DNA of 64,000 nucleotides from contig OY288155.1 in the NCBI GenBank assembly GCA_958439195.1, forward strand, positions 116,968-180,967, read 5' to 3'. The notes beneath the pieces are model-generated. The model saw only the letters and a program-made list of their open reading frames with translations. It did no database searches and had not been told where the DNA came from. Position numbers and translations under genes: made by a program. Positions 24,872 to 32,588 of this stretch are shown here, one piece after another. The DNA is from an uncultured Paracoccaceae bacterium (GTDB lineage Bacteria > Pseudomonadota > Alphaproteobacteria > Rhodobacterales > Rhodobacteraceae). Position 1 is the stretch's first letter. Every line of letters begins with the position of its first letter.

Positions 24872-25501
24872 TTATGCCCGATCCGAAGGGTTTCCGGGCA
24901 TCATGTCATAGGGGTGTTTCCAGCCGGGAAGGGCGGCGATGCCATCCAGCCAGCGGTCGATATGCGGCCAGTCCGCGCGGTCAAAGCCGTAAGGTTCCGG
25001 GTAATAAAGATACCCGCAGCAGGACAGATCGGCGATCGTGGGCGCATCGCCCACCATCCAGGCCCGCGCGGCCAGATGATCGTTCAGCACCGTATAGGCC
25101 GCCTTCAGCCGCCCCTGCAAAAACGGGATCACGCCTTCGGGCCGCTTGTCGGGGGCCAAGAAATTCGACAGGAACCGCGTGGTGCCGATCTGGGTCGACA
25201 GCTTGTGATTGTCCCAGAACAGCCAGCGCAACACCTCGCGCCGCTCTGCCGCCGACCGCCCCCCCAACTGTCCGGTCTTGGAGCTGATATAGTCCAGGAT
25301 CACCCCCGATTGCGACAGGGTTACCGGGCCATCCACCAGCACCGGCACCTCGCCCATCGGGTTGATGGCGCGAAACGCTTCGCTCCGCGCCTCACCCTTG
25401 AAGAAATCGACAAAGACCGGCTCCCAGTCCAGCTTGGTGAAGGTCAGCGCCAAAGCGCATTTATAGGCGTTGCCGCTTTCGCCAAAACAATAAAGCTTCA
25501 T
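24872..25501 (-). CDS. glutathione S-transferase family protein
   Basis: 209-residue cytosolic GST: thioredoxin-like N-terminal domain (MKLYCFGESGNAYKCALALTFT, then NPMGEVPVLVDGPVTLSQSGVILDYIS with the conserved cis-Pro and Ser) and an all-helical C-terminal domain ending in WPHIDRWLDGIAALPGWKHPYDMMPG. The start at 25501 begins the thioredoxin strand; the in-frame upstream part is untypical. First gene of the GST-thiolase-cupin-fadJ set, an association often seen in this order. Confidence 0.92.
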   Translation of the reverse strand: MKLYCFGESGNAYKCALALTFTKLDWEPVFVDFFKGEARSEAFRAINPMGEVPVLVDGPVTLSQSGVILDYISSKTGQLGGRSAAERREVLRWLFWDNHKLSTQIGTTRFLSNFLAPDKRPEGVIPFLQGRLKAAYTVLNDHLAARAWMVGDAPTIADLSCCGYLYYPEPYGFDRADWPHIDRWLDGIAALPGWKHPYDMMPGNPSDRA

Positions 25502-25529
25502 AACCGTCCGTTCCTCCCTGCCCCGGCAC

Positions 25530-25548
25530 CCGGGGGCTTCACCCCCGG
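25530..25548. repeat. GC-rich hairpin next to 21-bp element
   Basis: CCGGGGG pairs with CCCCCGG around CTTCA, seven bases before the 21-bp element at 25556. This GC hairpin plus GGGTATTT arrangement looks like one composite intergenic module. Confidence 0.5.
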
Positions 25549-25555
25549 ACCCCCA

Positions 25556-25576
25556 GGGTATTTTCGCCAAGATGAA
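25556..25576 (+). repeat. dispersed 21-bp element, copy 2
   Basis: GGGTATTT, TC, GCCAAGATGAA, upstream of the GST gene and pointing away from it. It faces copy 3 (25718) across about 140 bases in which I see no gene. Confidence 0.7.
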
Positions 25577-25717
25577 ACAACTTTTCCTTAATCTTTAAGT
25601 GTCAGAGTCGACCCCGCGGTACAGGCTGGGGAGCCGATGACCGCCCAAGGTGAAGCGCCGCATTCCGCCCAAAGGTTAACCAAACCCCAGGCTCGGGATG
25701 CGGCGTGACCCTGCCAT

Positions 25718-25738
25718 TTCATCTTGGCCCAAATACCC
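25718..25738 (-). repeat. dispersed 21-bp element, copy 3
   Basis: Minus-strand GGGTATTT, GG, GCCAAGATGAA, starting 23 bases after the stop of the 70-residue gene at 25761. Confidence 0.7.
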
Positions 25739-25760
25739 AAATCCTCCCCCTCCACCCGCG

Positions 25761-25973
25761 CTACCGCTTGCGGTCTTCCAGTTCCGAATTGAACAACCGC
25801 AGACGATGCGTCAGGTTTTCGCTGTTCATCACACTGTCAAAATTCTCGAACAGGAACGACAGCGCCTCTCCCTCATCCAGCCCGGCCTCGGTGGCAAAGC
25901 GTTTCAGCTTGCGATAGCCATCCTCGGTCATGGCAACTGGAAAGCGGCGGGTCAGGCGAAATCGTTTTGGCAT
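25761..25973 (-). CDS. 70-residue conserved-looking hypothetical protein
   Basis: Short protein MPKRFRLTRRFPVAMTEDGYRKL followed by two predicted helices (RFATEAGLDEGEALSFLFENF and a polar C-terminus). A basic strand then helix-helix pattern suggests a small DNA-binding, ribbon-helix-helix-like protein, but this is weak inference. GGAGAG lies about eight bases before the ATG. It sits between the acyl-CoA dehydrogenase gene and the GST-thiolase set, all on the minus strand. Function unknown. Confidence 0.7.
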   Translation of the reverse strand: MPKRFRLTRRFPVAMTEDGYRKLKRFATEAGLDEGEALSFLFENFDSVMNSENLTHRLRLFNSELEDRKR

Positions 25974-25997
25974 CGGGATTCTCTCCAGAAAGGGATC

Positions 25998-26032
25998 GGG
26001 GGTTGAATTTTCGCGGGAAATTCGTAGCCCCC
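25998..26032 (-). terminator. hairpin after acyl-CoA dehydrogenase gene
   Basis: An outer GGGGG/CCCCC stem and an inner GAATTTTC/GGAAATTC stem with a GCG loop, 18 bases after the stop at 26051. On the minus strand the inner part (ACGAATTT..GAAAATTC) closely resembles the hairpins at 56686-56750. Confidence 0.6.
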
Positions 26033-26050
26033 GACATGCACCCCGAAACC

Positions 26051-27829
26051 TTAGAACGCCTCTGCCGTCAGCGCCATCACCGGTTCCGCGCCGGATTCGA
26101 TCCGCGCCAGATGCATCGCGCAGGCGGGTAGTTGGCGGGCCATGTAATAGCGGCCTGTGGCGATCTTGGCTTCATAGAAGTCACGATCTGCGGCCCCGGC
26201 ATCCAGCGCGGCATAGGCGGCCTTGGTCATCTTGGCCCACATCAGGCCAAGGCAGACATGGCCCATCAGATGCATGAAGTCATAGCTGCCCGACAGCGCC
26301 GCATTGGGGTTCTTCATGCCGTTCTGCATGAAATACATCCCCGCCCCCTGCATCGCCTTGGACGCCTGTTTCAGCGGGTCAAGGAAGCCCGCCTTCAGCC
26401 GTGCATCGCCTTCGTTTTCCTTCAGGAAATCCTTTACCAGATCAAAGAACGCCATCACATGCGCCCCGCCATCCGCGGCCAGCTTGCGCGCCACCAGATC
26501 CAGCGCCTGAATCCCGTTCGCGCCTTCATAGATCATGGCGATCCGGGCATCACGGGCGAATTGGGACATGCCCCATTCCTCGATATAGCCATGCCCGCCG
26601 TAAACCTGCTGCGCGGCGACAGCGACATCGAACCCCTTGTCGGTCTGGAAACCCTTGATCACCGGCGTCAGCAGCGAAATCAGCCCCTCGGCCTTGGCAT
26701 CGCCCGTCCGTGCCGCGCGGTCGATCAGCGACGCGCCCCAGAAGGTGAAGGCCCGCGCGCCTTCGACAAAACTTTTCTGATCCATCAGGTTGCGGCGGAT
26801 GTCGGGATGCACGATCAGCGGATCGGCAGGCCCGGTGGGGTTCTTCACCCCGGTCACATCGCGGCCTTGCAAGCGGTCCTTGGCATAGGCCACCGCGTTC
26901 TGATAGGCGGCCTCGGCCACGGCATAGCCCTGCACGCCGACACCGATCCGCGCCTCGTTCATCATGGTGAACATGGCGCGCATGCCCTTGTGCAGATCGC
27001 CCAGCAGCCAGCCGGTCGCCCCGTCGTAATTCATCACGCAGGTCGAATTGCCGTGGATGCCCATCTTGTGTTCGATCTTGCCCACCGACAGCGCATTGCG
27101 CTGCCCCAGCGACCCGTCCGGGTTCACCAGGAATTTCGGCACGATGAACAAGGAAATCCCCTTGGTCCCTTCACCCCCGCCCGGCGCCTTGGCCAGCACC
27201 AGGTGGATGATGTTTTCGGCCATGTCATGTTCACCTGCCGAGATGAAGATCTTCTGCCCGGTGATCTTGTAGCTGCCATCCGCCTGCGGTTCCGCCTTGG
27301 TCCGCATCAGCCCCAGATCGGTGCCGCAATGCGGTTCGGTCAGGTTCATCGTGCCGGTCCATTGGCAGGATACCATCTTGGGCAGATATGTCGCCTTCTG
27401 GTCGGCCGTGCCATGGGCATGGATCGCGGAATAGGCACCATGCGTCAGGCCCTGATACATGTTCAGCGCCATGTTGGCCGCCACGAAAATCTCGCCCACC
27501 GCGGTGCCCATCAGATAGGGCAGGCCCTGTCCGCCGTAATCCGGGTCGCAATCCAGCGCGGTCCAGCCGCCTTCCTTCAACTGCTCGAACGCCGACTTGA
27601 AACCTGAGGGTGTCCGCACCACGCCGTTTTCCAGCACACAGCCTTCGCGGTCGCCCACCGCGTTCAGGGGTGCCAGGACATCACTGGCCAGCTTACCCGC
27701 CTCTTCCAGCACGGCGGCGGTGAAGCCCGCATCCAGATCGGCATAGCCGGGAATATCCGAGGTGGTGATCTGCAACAGGTCATGCAGGACGAATTGCATA
27801 TCCTTTACGGGGGCGGTGTAGCTGGGCAT
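26051..27829 (-). CDS. acyl-CoA dehydrogenase (with C-terminal extension domain)
   Basis: 592-residue FAD-dependent acyl-CoA dehydrogenase of the long type with an extra C-terminal helical domain. An N-terminal family-specific segment (MPSYTAPVKDMQFVLHDLLQI) precedes the core, with CQWTGTMNLTEPHCGTDLGLMRTKAEP, KIFISAGEHDMAENIIHLVLAKAPGG, and the C-terminal VYGGHGYIEEWGMSQFARDARIAMIYEGANGIQALDLV carrying the catalytic Glu. It introduces the C2-C3 double bond in fatty acyl-CoA. It follows the MerR gene (27909) on the same strand, with a good GGAGGAG ribosome site. Confidence 0.95.
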   Translation of the reverse strand: MPSYTAPVKDMQFVLHDLLQITTSDIPGYADLDAGFTAAVLEEAGKLASDVLAPLNAVGDREGCVLENGVVRTPSGFKSAFEQLKEGGWTALDCDPDYGGQGLPYLMGTAVGEIFVAANMALNMYQGLTHGAYSAIHAHGTADQKATYLPKMVSCQWTGTMNLTEPHCGTDLGLMRTKAEPQADGSYKITGQKIFISAGEHDMAENIIHLVLAKAPGGGEGTKGISLFIVPKFLVNPDGSLGQRNALSVGKIEHKMGIHGNSTCVMNYDGATGWLLGDLHKGMRAMFTMMNEARIGVGVQGYAVAEAAYQNAVAYAKDRLQGRDVTGVKNPTGPADPLIVHPDIRRNLMDQKSFVEGARAFTFWGASLIDRAARTGDAKAEGLISLLTPVIKGFQTDKGFDVAVAAQQVYGGHGYIEEWGMSQFARDARIAMIYEGANGIQALDLVARKLAADGGAHVMAFFDLVKDFLKENEGDARLKAGFLDPLKQASKAMQGAGMYFMQNGMKNPNAALSGSYDFMHLMGHVCLGLMWAKMTKAAYAALDAGAADRDFYEAKIATGRYYMARQLPACAMHLARIESGAEPVMALTAEAF

Positions 27830-27844
27830 CTCTCGGTCTCCTCC

Positions 27845-27874
27845 GGTCGAAATCTTGGCGGTCGAAATCTTGGC
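27845..27874. repeat. two 15-bp direct repeats in the acyl-CoA dehydrogenase leader
   Basis: GGTCGAAATCTTGGC occurs twice back to back, between the MerR stop and the acyl-CoA dehydrogenase start. It may be a slippage duplication or a double binding site. Confidence 0.6.
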
Positions 27875-27908
27875 AGTCGTGTTCTGTCGCGGGCTTGGGT
27901 CGCGGCCC

Positions 27909-28334
27909 CTATTCGGCGGCCTTCTGGAAGGCGGCGATCATGCCCTCTCCCCAGGCGATCTGGTCCTGCAATTCGGCAATCGCCTCATCCAGTTCGGCAC
28001 GCTGGCGCATCATCTGGGCCAGACGTTCCTGTGCCACCTCAAAGGTGCGGCGAAGCTGCGCCTCTTGCTGGCGGCCGTCACGGTCATACATGTCCAGAAG
28101 CTGGCGAATGTCCTCTAGCGAAAAGCCGAACCGCTTGCCGCGCAGGATCAGCTTCAGTCGCGCGCGGTCACGATAGGTGTAGAATCGCGCCGTGCCGCGC
28201 CGGATGGGCGACAGCAGTTCCTTCGCCTCATAGAACCGCAGGGTACGCGGCGTCACATCAAAGGACACGCACATGTCGCGGATCGTCAGCAGGTCATCTT
28301 TGGTGGCTGTCTGGGTCGTCATTGGGGCGGTCAT
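27909..28334 (-). CDS. MerR family regulator (fatty-acid/LiuR-like)
   Basis: 141-residue MerR-type regulator: winged helix LLTIRDMCVSFDVTPRTLRFYEAKELLSPIRRGTARFYTYRDRARLKLI (about 15-65), then a coiled coil (about 90-140). No metal-binding cysteines near the C-terminus, so not a metal sensor. Its closest relative in the window is the protein encoded at 28468. The position directly before an acyl-CoA dehydrogenase gene, with an ACGT-repeat operator upstream, suggests control of fatty or branched-chain acid degradation. Start at 28334 or the in-frame ATG at 28322. Confidence 0.9.
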   Translation of the reverse strand: MTAPMTTQTATKDDLLTIRDMCVSFDVTPRTLRFYEAKELLSPIRRGTARFYTYRDRARLKLILRGKRFGFSLEDIRQLLDMYDRDGRQQEAQLRRTFEVAQERLAQMMRQRAELDEAIAELQDQIAWGEGMIAAFQKAAE

Positions 28335-28401
28335 GGTCCAACTCGTCTGGCATTGGATGATGCACAGAATCTGGTGAAGTTACCGAACCTTACCAGACAA
28401 G

Positions 28402-28423
28402 TTGACGTGAACGTAAACGTAAC
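28402..28423. promoter_or_regulatory. candidate MerR (LiuR-type) operator
   Basis: TTGACGTGAACGTAAACGT is followed by AACG. Overlapping inverted ACGT half-sites resemble the ACGTnAACGT-like sites described for LiuR-type MerR regulators of fatty and branched-chain acid catabolism in proteobacteria. It lies about 70 bases before the start of the first MerR gene (28334), fitting autoregulation of the MerR-acyl-CoA dehydrogenase unit. Confidence 0.5.
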
Positions 28424-28467
28424 GTGGCGTCACGGCCCGTGGTGACGTGATGTCCCGGCCTGTCAGA

Positions 28468-28851
28468 TCACTCGTCCGGCAGTTTTGACAATTCATCCAC
28501 CGCGGTGTCGCGCAGCGTGCGCAGATCTGCAATCGAGGCCTGCATCTCCTCTACCTGCGCGGCCAGCGCGGCCAATTGCCTGTCGGCCAGCGACAGCCAC
28601 GCCTCAAGCTGCGGGCGCGTGCCTTTCTGGCGATAGATCAACAGCCATTGGCGGATTTCCTCAAGGCTGAAGCCGAACCGCCGCCCGCGCAGGATCAGCG
28701 TCATGCGCGCCACTTCCCGCGGGCCATAGAACCGCGCGCGGCCTTCCTTTTCGGGCTGCAACAGTTCGATATATTCGTAATAGCGCAGGGTGCGCGGCGT
28801 CACATCGAACTTCGCGCACATCTCTTTGAAGTTGAGGCGGGTCTCGGACAT
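28468..28851 (-). CDS. second MerR family regulator
   Basis: 127-residue MerR-type protein, paralogous to the one at 27909: LNFKEMCAKFDVTPRTLRYYEYIELLQPEKEGRARFYGPREVARMTLILRGRRFGFSLEEIRQWL and a C-terminal coiled coil. The two share the RTLR(F/Y)YE and LRG(K/R)RFGFSLE(D/E)IRQ blocks. The ATG at 28851 begins right before the helix-turn-helix and has no long leader. Both regulators are transcribed towards the acyl-CoA genes. Confidence 0.9.
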   Translation of the reverse strand: MSETRLNFKEMCAKFDVTPRTLRYYEYIELLQPEKEGRARFYGPREVARMTLILRGRRFGFSLEEIRQWLLIYRQKGTRPQLEAWLSLADRQLAALAAQVEEMQASIADLRTLRDTAVDELSKLPDE

Positions 28852-28973
28852 CGGCGCTCTCCTCACCTTTCCAGCATAGGCCCAAGGGGGGCCGTCGCGC
28901 AATCAATGCCTGATGGCAGGGGTTGCAAATGGTGGCATCCGGTCCGACTAATGTGGCCAAAAGGGGTTTGGCA

Positions 28974-29417
28974 ATGACTGACGTTACGCCCAATGTGGTG
29001 GCCATCGCGCGCCAGTTCATCGAGGCGATCCCCCATTCCCGCGCGCTGGGGATGCGGCTGGAAACGCTGGGCGAAGGCTGCGTGGTGATGACCATGCCTT
29101 ATGACGCGCGCTTTGTGGGCGACCCGGCGACTGGCGTGCTGCATGGCGGGGCGGTGTCGGCGCTGATGGATACGGCCAGCGGGGCCGCGGTGATGTGCCA
29201 CCCTTCGGCCCCGGTCTCCACCGCCACGCTGGACCTGCGGATCGACTATTTCCGCCCCGCCACACCGGGCCAGACCATTACTGCGCGGGCGGAATGCTAT
29301 CACGTCACCCGCTCTGTCGCCTTTGTCCGTGTCACCGCCACCGATGATGATGACACCCGCCCCGTCGCCGCCGCCACCGGGGCCTTCACGCTGGACCGGC
29401 CAAGGGGGGCAAAATGA
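28974..29417 (+). CDS. PaaI-type thioesterase
   Basis: 147-residue hotdog-fold acyl-CoA thioesterase. The PaaI signature is DPATGVLHGGAVSALMDTASGAAV (about 44-67), with the HGG motif that shapes the active site, then LDLRIDYFRPATPGQTITARAEC. It would hydrolyse acyl- or aryl-CoA. A second PaaI-type gene overlaps its stop by four bases, so the two form a tandem pair, divergent from the MerR genes. Confidence 0.9.
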   Translation: MTDVTPNVVAIARQFIEAIPHSRALGMRLETLGEGCVVMTMPYDARFVGDPATGVLHGGAVSALMDTASGAAVMCHPSAPVSTATLDLRIDYFRPATPGQTITARAECYHVTRSVAFVRVTATDDDDTRPVAAATGAFTLDRPRGAK

Positions 29418-29920
29418 CCCGCGTCAAACCCGAACCCGTGCAGGTGATCAAACACCGCCGCGACGGCGCGCTCAGGGCGCTGCTGTCGGGTGTGCCCTAT
29501 ATCCAATACCTTGGTATCCAGTTCGACAGGCGCGGCGACGAGCTGACCGCCATCCTGCCCTTTGATGAAAAGCTGATCGGAAACCCGTCGCTGCCAGCCC
29601 TGCATGGCGGTGTTACAGCCGCCTTTCTTGAGGTGGCGGCGATCATCGAATTGTCCTGGTCGATCCTGTGGGAAGAGATGGAGGCCGGCAAGCTCGACCC
29701 TGCCGCCATCGCCGAAATGCCTTTGCGCCTGCCCAAGACGATTGATTTCACCGTGGATTATCTGCGCACCGGCCTTCCGCGCGATGCCTATGCCCGTGCC
29801 CGCGTCAACCGTTCGGGCCGCCGCTATGCATCTGTGCATGTCGAAGCGTGGCAAGACAATCGCGCGCGGCTGTTTGCCCAGGGCACCGGGCATTTCCTGA
29901 TGCCGGACGCGGGGGAATAA
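29414..29920 (+). CDS. PaaI-type thioesterase, second of a pair
   Basis: 168-residue hotdog-fold protein with KLIGNPSLPALHGGVTAAFLEVAA (HGG) and TIDFTVDYLRTGLPRDAYARARVNRSGRRYASVHVEAW. It differs from its neighbour by a longer N-terminal helix (RRDGALRALLSGVPYIQYLG) and an insertion after the HGG helix, so the two may form a heteromer or act on different CoA esters. The ATGA overlap with the first gene implies coupled translation. Confidence 0.88.
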   Translation: MTRVKPEPVQVIKHRRDGALRALLSGVPYIQYLGIQFDRRGDELTAILPFDEKLIGNPSLPALHGGVTAAFLEVAAIIELSWSILWEEMEAGKLDPAAIAEMPLRLPKTIDFTVDYLRTGLPRDAYARARVNRSGRRYASVHVEAWQDNRARLFAQGTGHFLMPDAGE

Positions 29921-29927
29921 CCGGCCG

Positions 29928-30815
29928 CTACCCGTGTTTCTGCACGGTATCCCGCGTCGGCCACACCTCCAGCAGCCCGCACAGGATCACCAGCGCGCCA
30001 CCGATCATCTCGTTGGACGACAGGCTTTCGCCCGCGAAAATGGCCGCCGTCACCGCGCCAAAGATCACTTCGGTCATCAACAGAATGCCGACCCGCGCCG
30101 GGTCCAGCCGCACGGTGGCCCACATCAGCGCGGCGATGGACACGCCCCACCACAGCCCCCCCGTCAGCACCACCTGCCCCATCATCCAAGGCAGATCACC
30201 GCGGACAAGCGATGGCAGGGGTTCCAGAAATGGCGCGAAAGCCAACGACATCACCGCCGCGCCCAGCGCAAAGATAAAGGCCGCGGGAACCGGCGGCAAA
30301 TCGGATTTCAACCGCATCCCCGCCGTGGCAAAGGCCCAGATCAGCCCGCCCGCAAAGGCCATCCATTCCCCCAGGTTGCCCGGCACCGGAAGGCCGCCAT
30401 CGCCCCCCAGCATGATGAACAACCCCACCAGCCCCACGGCAATCGCCACCAGCCGCAGCCGTGGCACCTGCCATCCCAGCAGGTATTTGGCGATCAACAC
30501 GCTCCAGACCGGGCTGAAGAACCACAGCAGCACCACCAGCGCGACCTTGCCATACAGAAACCCGATGGAATACAGCGCGAAAGCCGCGCCCCCCAGCGCG
30601 ATCGACGCAATGCCGATCCGGTTCGCATCCCTAAAGGACGTCTTGCCGGCCAGCACGAAGGGCAACAAAAACAGCATGGCCGCCAGCGTGATCGCCGCCG
30701 TTCCCCATGCCCCGTCCAGCCCCATATCGGCAATCGCCCGCACCGGAAGCCAATATACCCCCCAGAAGATGCCGGTGATCAGAACGATGGCCGATGCAAG
30801 AAAGGTCGTGTTCAA
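29928..30815 (-). CDS. EamA-family DMT transporter
   Basis: About 295-residue inner-membrane transporter with ten hydrophobic helices: TTFLASAIVLITGIFWGVYWLP at the N-terminus, two EamA halves (ALYSIGFLYGKVALVVLLWFFSPVWSVL in the first, LDPARVGILLMTEVIFGAVTAAIFAGE in the second). A TTG at 30815 is used as start because no ATG lies near the first helix and the frame beyond runs into a minisatellite. The 3' end lies seven bases from the convergent thioesterase stop. Confidence 0.85.
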   Translation of the reverse strand: MNTTFLASAIVLITGIFWGVYWLPVRAIADMGLDGAWGTAAITLAAMLFLLPFVLAGKTSFRDANRIGIASIALGGAAFALYSIGFLYGKVALVVLLWFFSPVWSVLIAKYLLGWQVPRLRLVAIAVGLVGLFIMLGGDGGLPVPGNLGEWMAFAGGLIWAFATAGMRLKSDLPPVPAAFIFALGAAVMSLAFAPFLEPLPSLVRGDLPWMMGQVVLTGGLWWGVSIAALMWATVRLDPARVGILLMTEVIFGAVTAAIFAGESLSSNEMIGGALVILCGLLEVWPTRDTVQKHG

Positions 30816-30964
30816 GTGTGTTTGCCCCCCGCTCCGCCTTGCCCCGCTCCGCTTGGCCCAGCCATTCCCGAACACCCGCATGACCGCCCGCAGGACCGAA
30901 GGTAGGCGCCAATACCCCGCCGCAGCCTGAACCCCCCCGACATCCCTGCATGAAATTGCGACAT

Positions 30965-31081
30965 GCACCGGGAATAGGCACCGGGAATAGGCACCGGGAA
31001 TAGGAACCGGGAATACGCACCGGGAAAGCCCAAAGGGAATACCCGAACGAAACCCCCGAACGAAACCCCCGAACGAAACCC
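30965..31081. repeat. 13-bp minisatellite, about nine units
   Basis: Continuous 13-bp periodicity: three GCACCGGGAATAG units, then three diverging units, then three CCGAACGAAACCC units. It fills the space between the divergent DMT and MATE transporter genes (gap 30816-31157, no other feature seen there). The period is not a multiple of three, so it is unlikely to be coding. Confidence 0.9.
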
Positions 31082-31157
31082 TTGTCGTGCCACAACCAAT
31101 CACCATCCCAGATCACCCCTTCCCCCCGCTGCCACCTTCCGCCATCTTCGCCCCACC

Positions 31158-32480
31158 ATGACTGCGATCACCCAGACTGCGATCACCCACACCCGCCTGT
31201 TGAAAATCGCCGCACCCATCGTGCTGTCGAATGCGACGATCCCGCTTTTGGGCGCGGTGGATACGGGGGTGGTCGGGCAAATGGGGCAGGCGGCGCCCAT
31301 CGGGGCGGTGGGGGTCGGTTCGGTGATCCTGATCTCGCTTTACTGGGTGTTCGGCTTCTTGCGCATGGGCACGTCGGGGCTGGCGGCGCAGGCGCATGGC
31401 GCGGGGGATAGGGCCGAACGCGGGGCCATCCTCTTGCGCGCCCTGCTGATCGGCGCGGTGGCGGGGCTGGCCTTCATTGCGGCGCAGGGGGTGCTGTTCC
31501 ATGCGGCCCTCGCCCTTGCCCCGGCGGGGGACGAGGTGGAAACCCTAGCCCGCCAATACCTTGCCATCCGTATCTGGGGCGCGCCCGCCACCATCGCCGC
31601 CTATGCCGTAACCGGCTGGCTGATCGCGGTGGAACGCACCCGCGCGGTGCTGGTGATGCAGCTTTGGATCAACGGGGTGAACGTGATCCTTGATCTATGG
31701 TTTGTCCTTGGCCTTGGCTGGGGCGTGGCCGGGGTGGCGGGGGCTACGCTGATCGCGGAATGGACGGGCCTTGCCCTTGGCCTTTGGCTGTGCCGTGACG
31801 GGCTGGTCCCGGTCTGGCGCGCGGCAATTGCGCGGGTGCCGGACCGGGCCGCGTTGCGGATCATGGTGGCGGTCAACCGTGACATCATGATCCGGTCGGT
31901 GCTGCTGCAACTCAGCTTCACCAGCTTTGTCTTTCTGGGCGCGCGACAGGGCGATGTCACGCTGGCCGCCAATCAGGTGCTGCTGCAATTCCTGTCTATC
32001 ACCGCCTATGCGCTGGACGGCTTTGCCTTTGCGGCTGAAACCCTGGTGGGGCAGGCGGTCGGTGCGCGGGCGCGCGAAACCTTTCGCCGCGCGGCGCGGT
32101 TGGCGATGCAATGGGGCGTGGCGGGGGCTGTTGCGCTGGCCGCTACCTTTGCGTTGACCGGGCCGCTGATCATCGACCTGATGACCACCGCCCCCGATGT
32201 CCGGGCCGAGGCGCGCGCCTTCCTGCCCTGGTTGGTGGCCGCCCCGCTGATCGGTGTCGCATCATGGATCTATGACGGCATCTTCATCGGTGCGACCCTG
32301 ACCGCCGAAATGCGGCGCACCATGATGATCTCTGTCGCCATCTACGTCGCCGCACTTGCCCTCCTGCCACCCGTCTTTGGCAACCACGGCCTGTGGGCCG
32401 CGCTGATGGTGCTGAACACCGCCCGCGGCATCACCATGGCGCGGGTCGCAAGCCGGGCCGAGGCGAAGGCCGCCGCTTGA
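31158..32480 (+). CDS. MATE family efflux transporter (DinF-like)
   Basis: 440-residue MATE transporter with twelve hydrophobic helices: LLKIAAPIVLSNATIPLLGAVDTGVVGQMG at the N-terminus is the typical first-helix signature, and AANQVLLQFLSITAYALDGFAFAAETLVGQAVGA in the middle resembles DinF-type members. These are sodium- or proton-coupled exporters of cationic drugs. The gene stands alone; the minisatellite lies about 80 bases upstream. Confidence 0.93.
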   Translation: MTAITQTAITHTRLLKIAAPIVLSNATIPLLGAVDTGVVGQMGQAAPIGAVGVGSVILISLYWVFGFLRMGTSGLAAQAHGAGDRAERGAILLRALLIGAVAGLAFIAAQGVLFHAALALAPAGDEVETLARQYLAIRIWGAPATIAAYAVTGWLIAVERTRAVLVMQLWINGVNVILDLWFVLGLGWGVAGVAGATLIAEWTGLALGLWLCRDGLVPVWRAAIARVPDRAALRIMVAVNRDIMIRSVLLQLSFTSFVFLGARQGDVTLAANQVLLQFLSITAYALDGFAFAAETLVGQAVGARARETFRRAARLAMQWGVAGAVALAATFALTGPLIIDLMTTAPDVRAEARAFLPWLVAAPLIGVASWIYDGIFIGATLTAEMRRTMMISVAIYVAALALLPPVFGNHGLWAALMVLNTARGITMARVASRAEAKAAA

Positions 32481-32588
32481 CAGGCCGGGCAGGGCCGGGC
32501 AAAGGCGCCGCCCTCACCCTCTTTTGCCTTGGCATGCGCTTTGGCTGCCACAAGGGGCAGGGGCAATTTTCTGCGACGGACCTTTTCG

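Noticed and set aside
26132..27607. A 491-residue plus-strand frame opposite the acyl-CoA dehydrogenase gene.
   Set aside because: Pure antisense reading with biased composition; the dehydrogenase is complete on the other strand.
30816..31106. N-terminal extension of the DMT transporter through the minisatellite.
   Set aside because: The extended residues are translated repeats (FPVPIPGAYSR-type) with a 13-bp period that shifts frame; no conserved start there.
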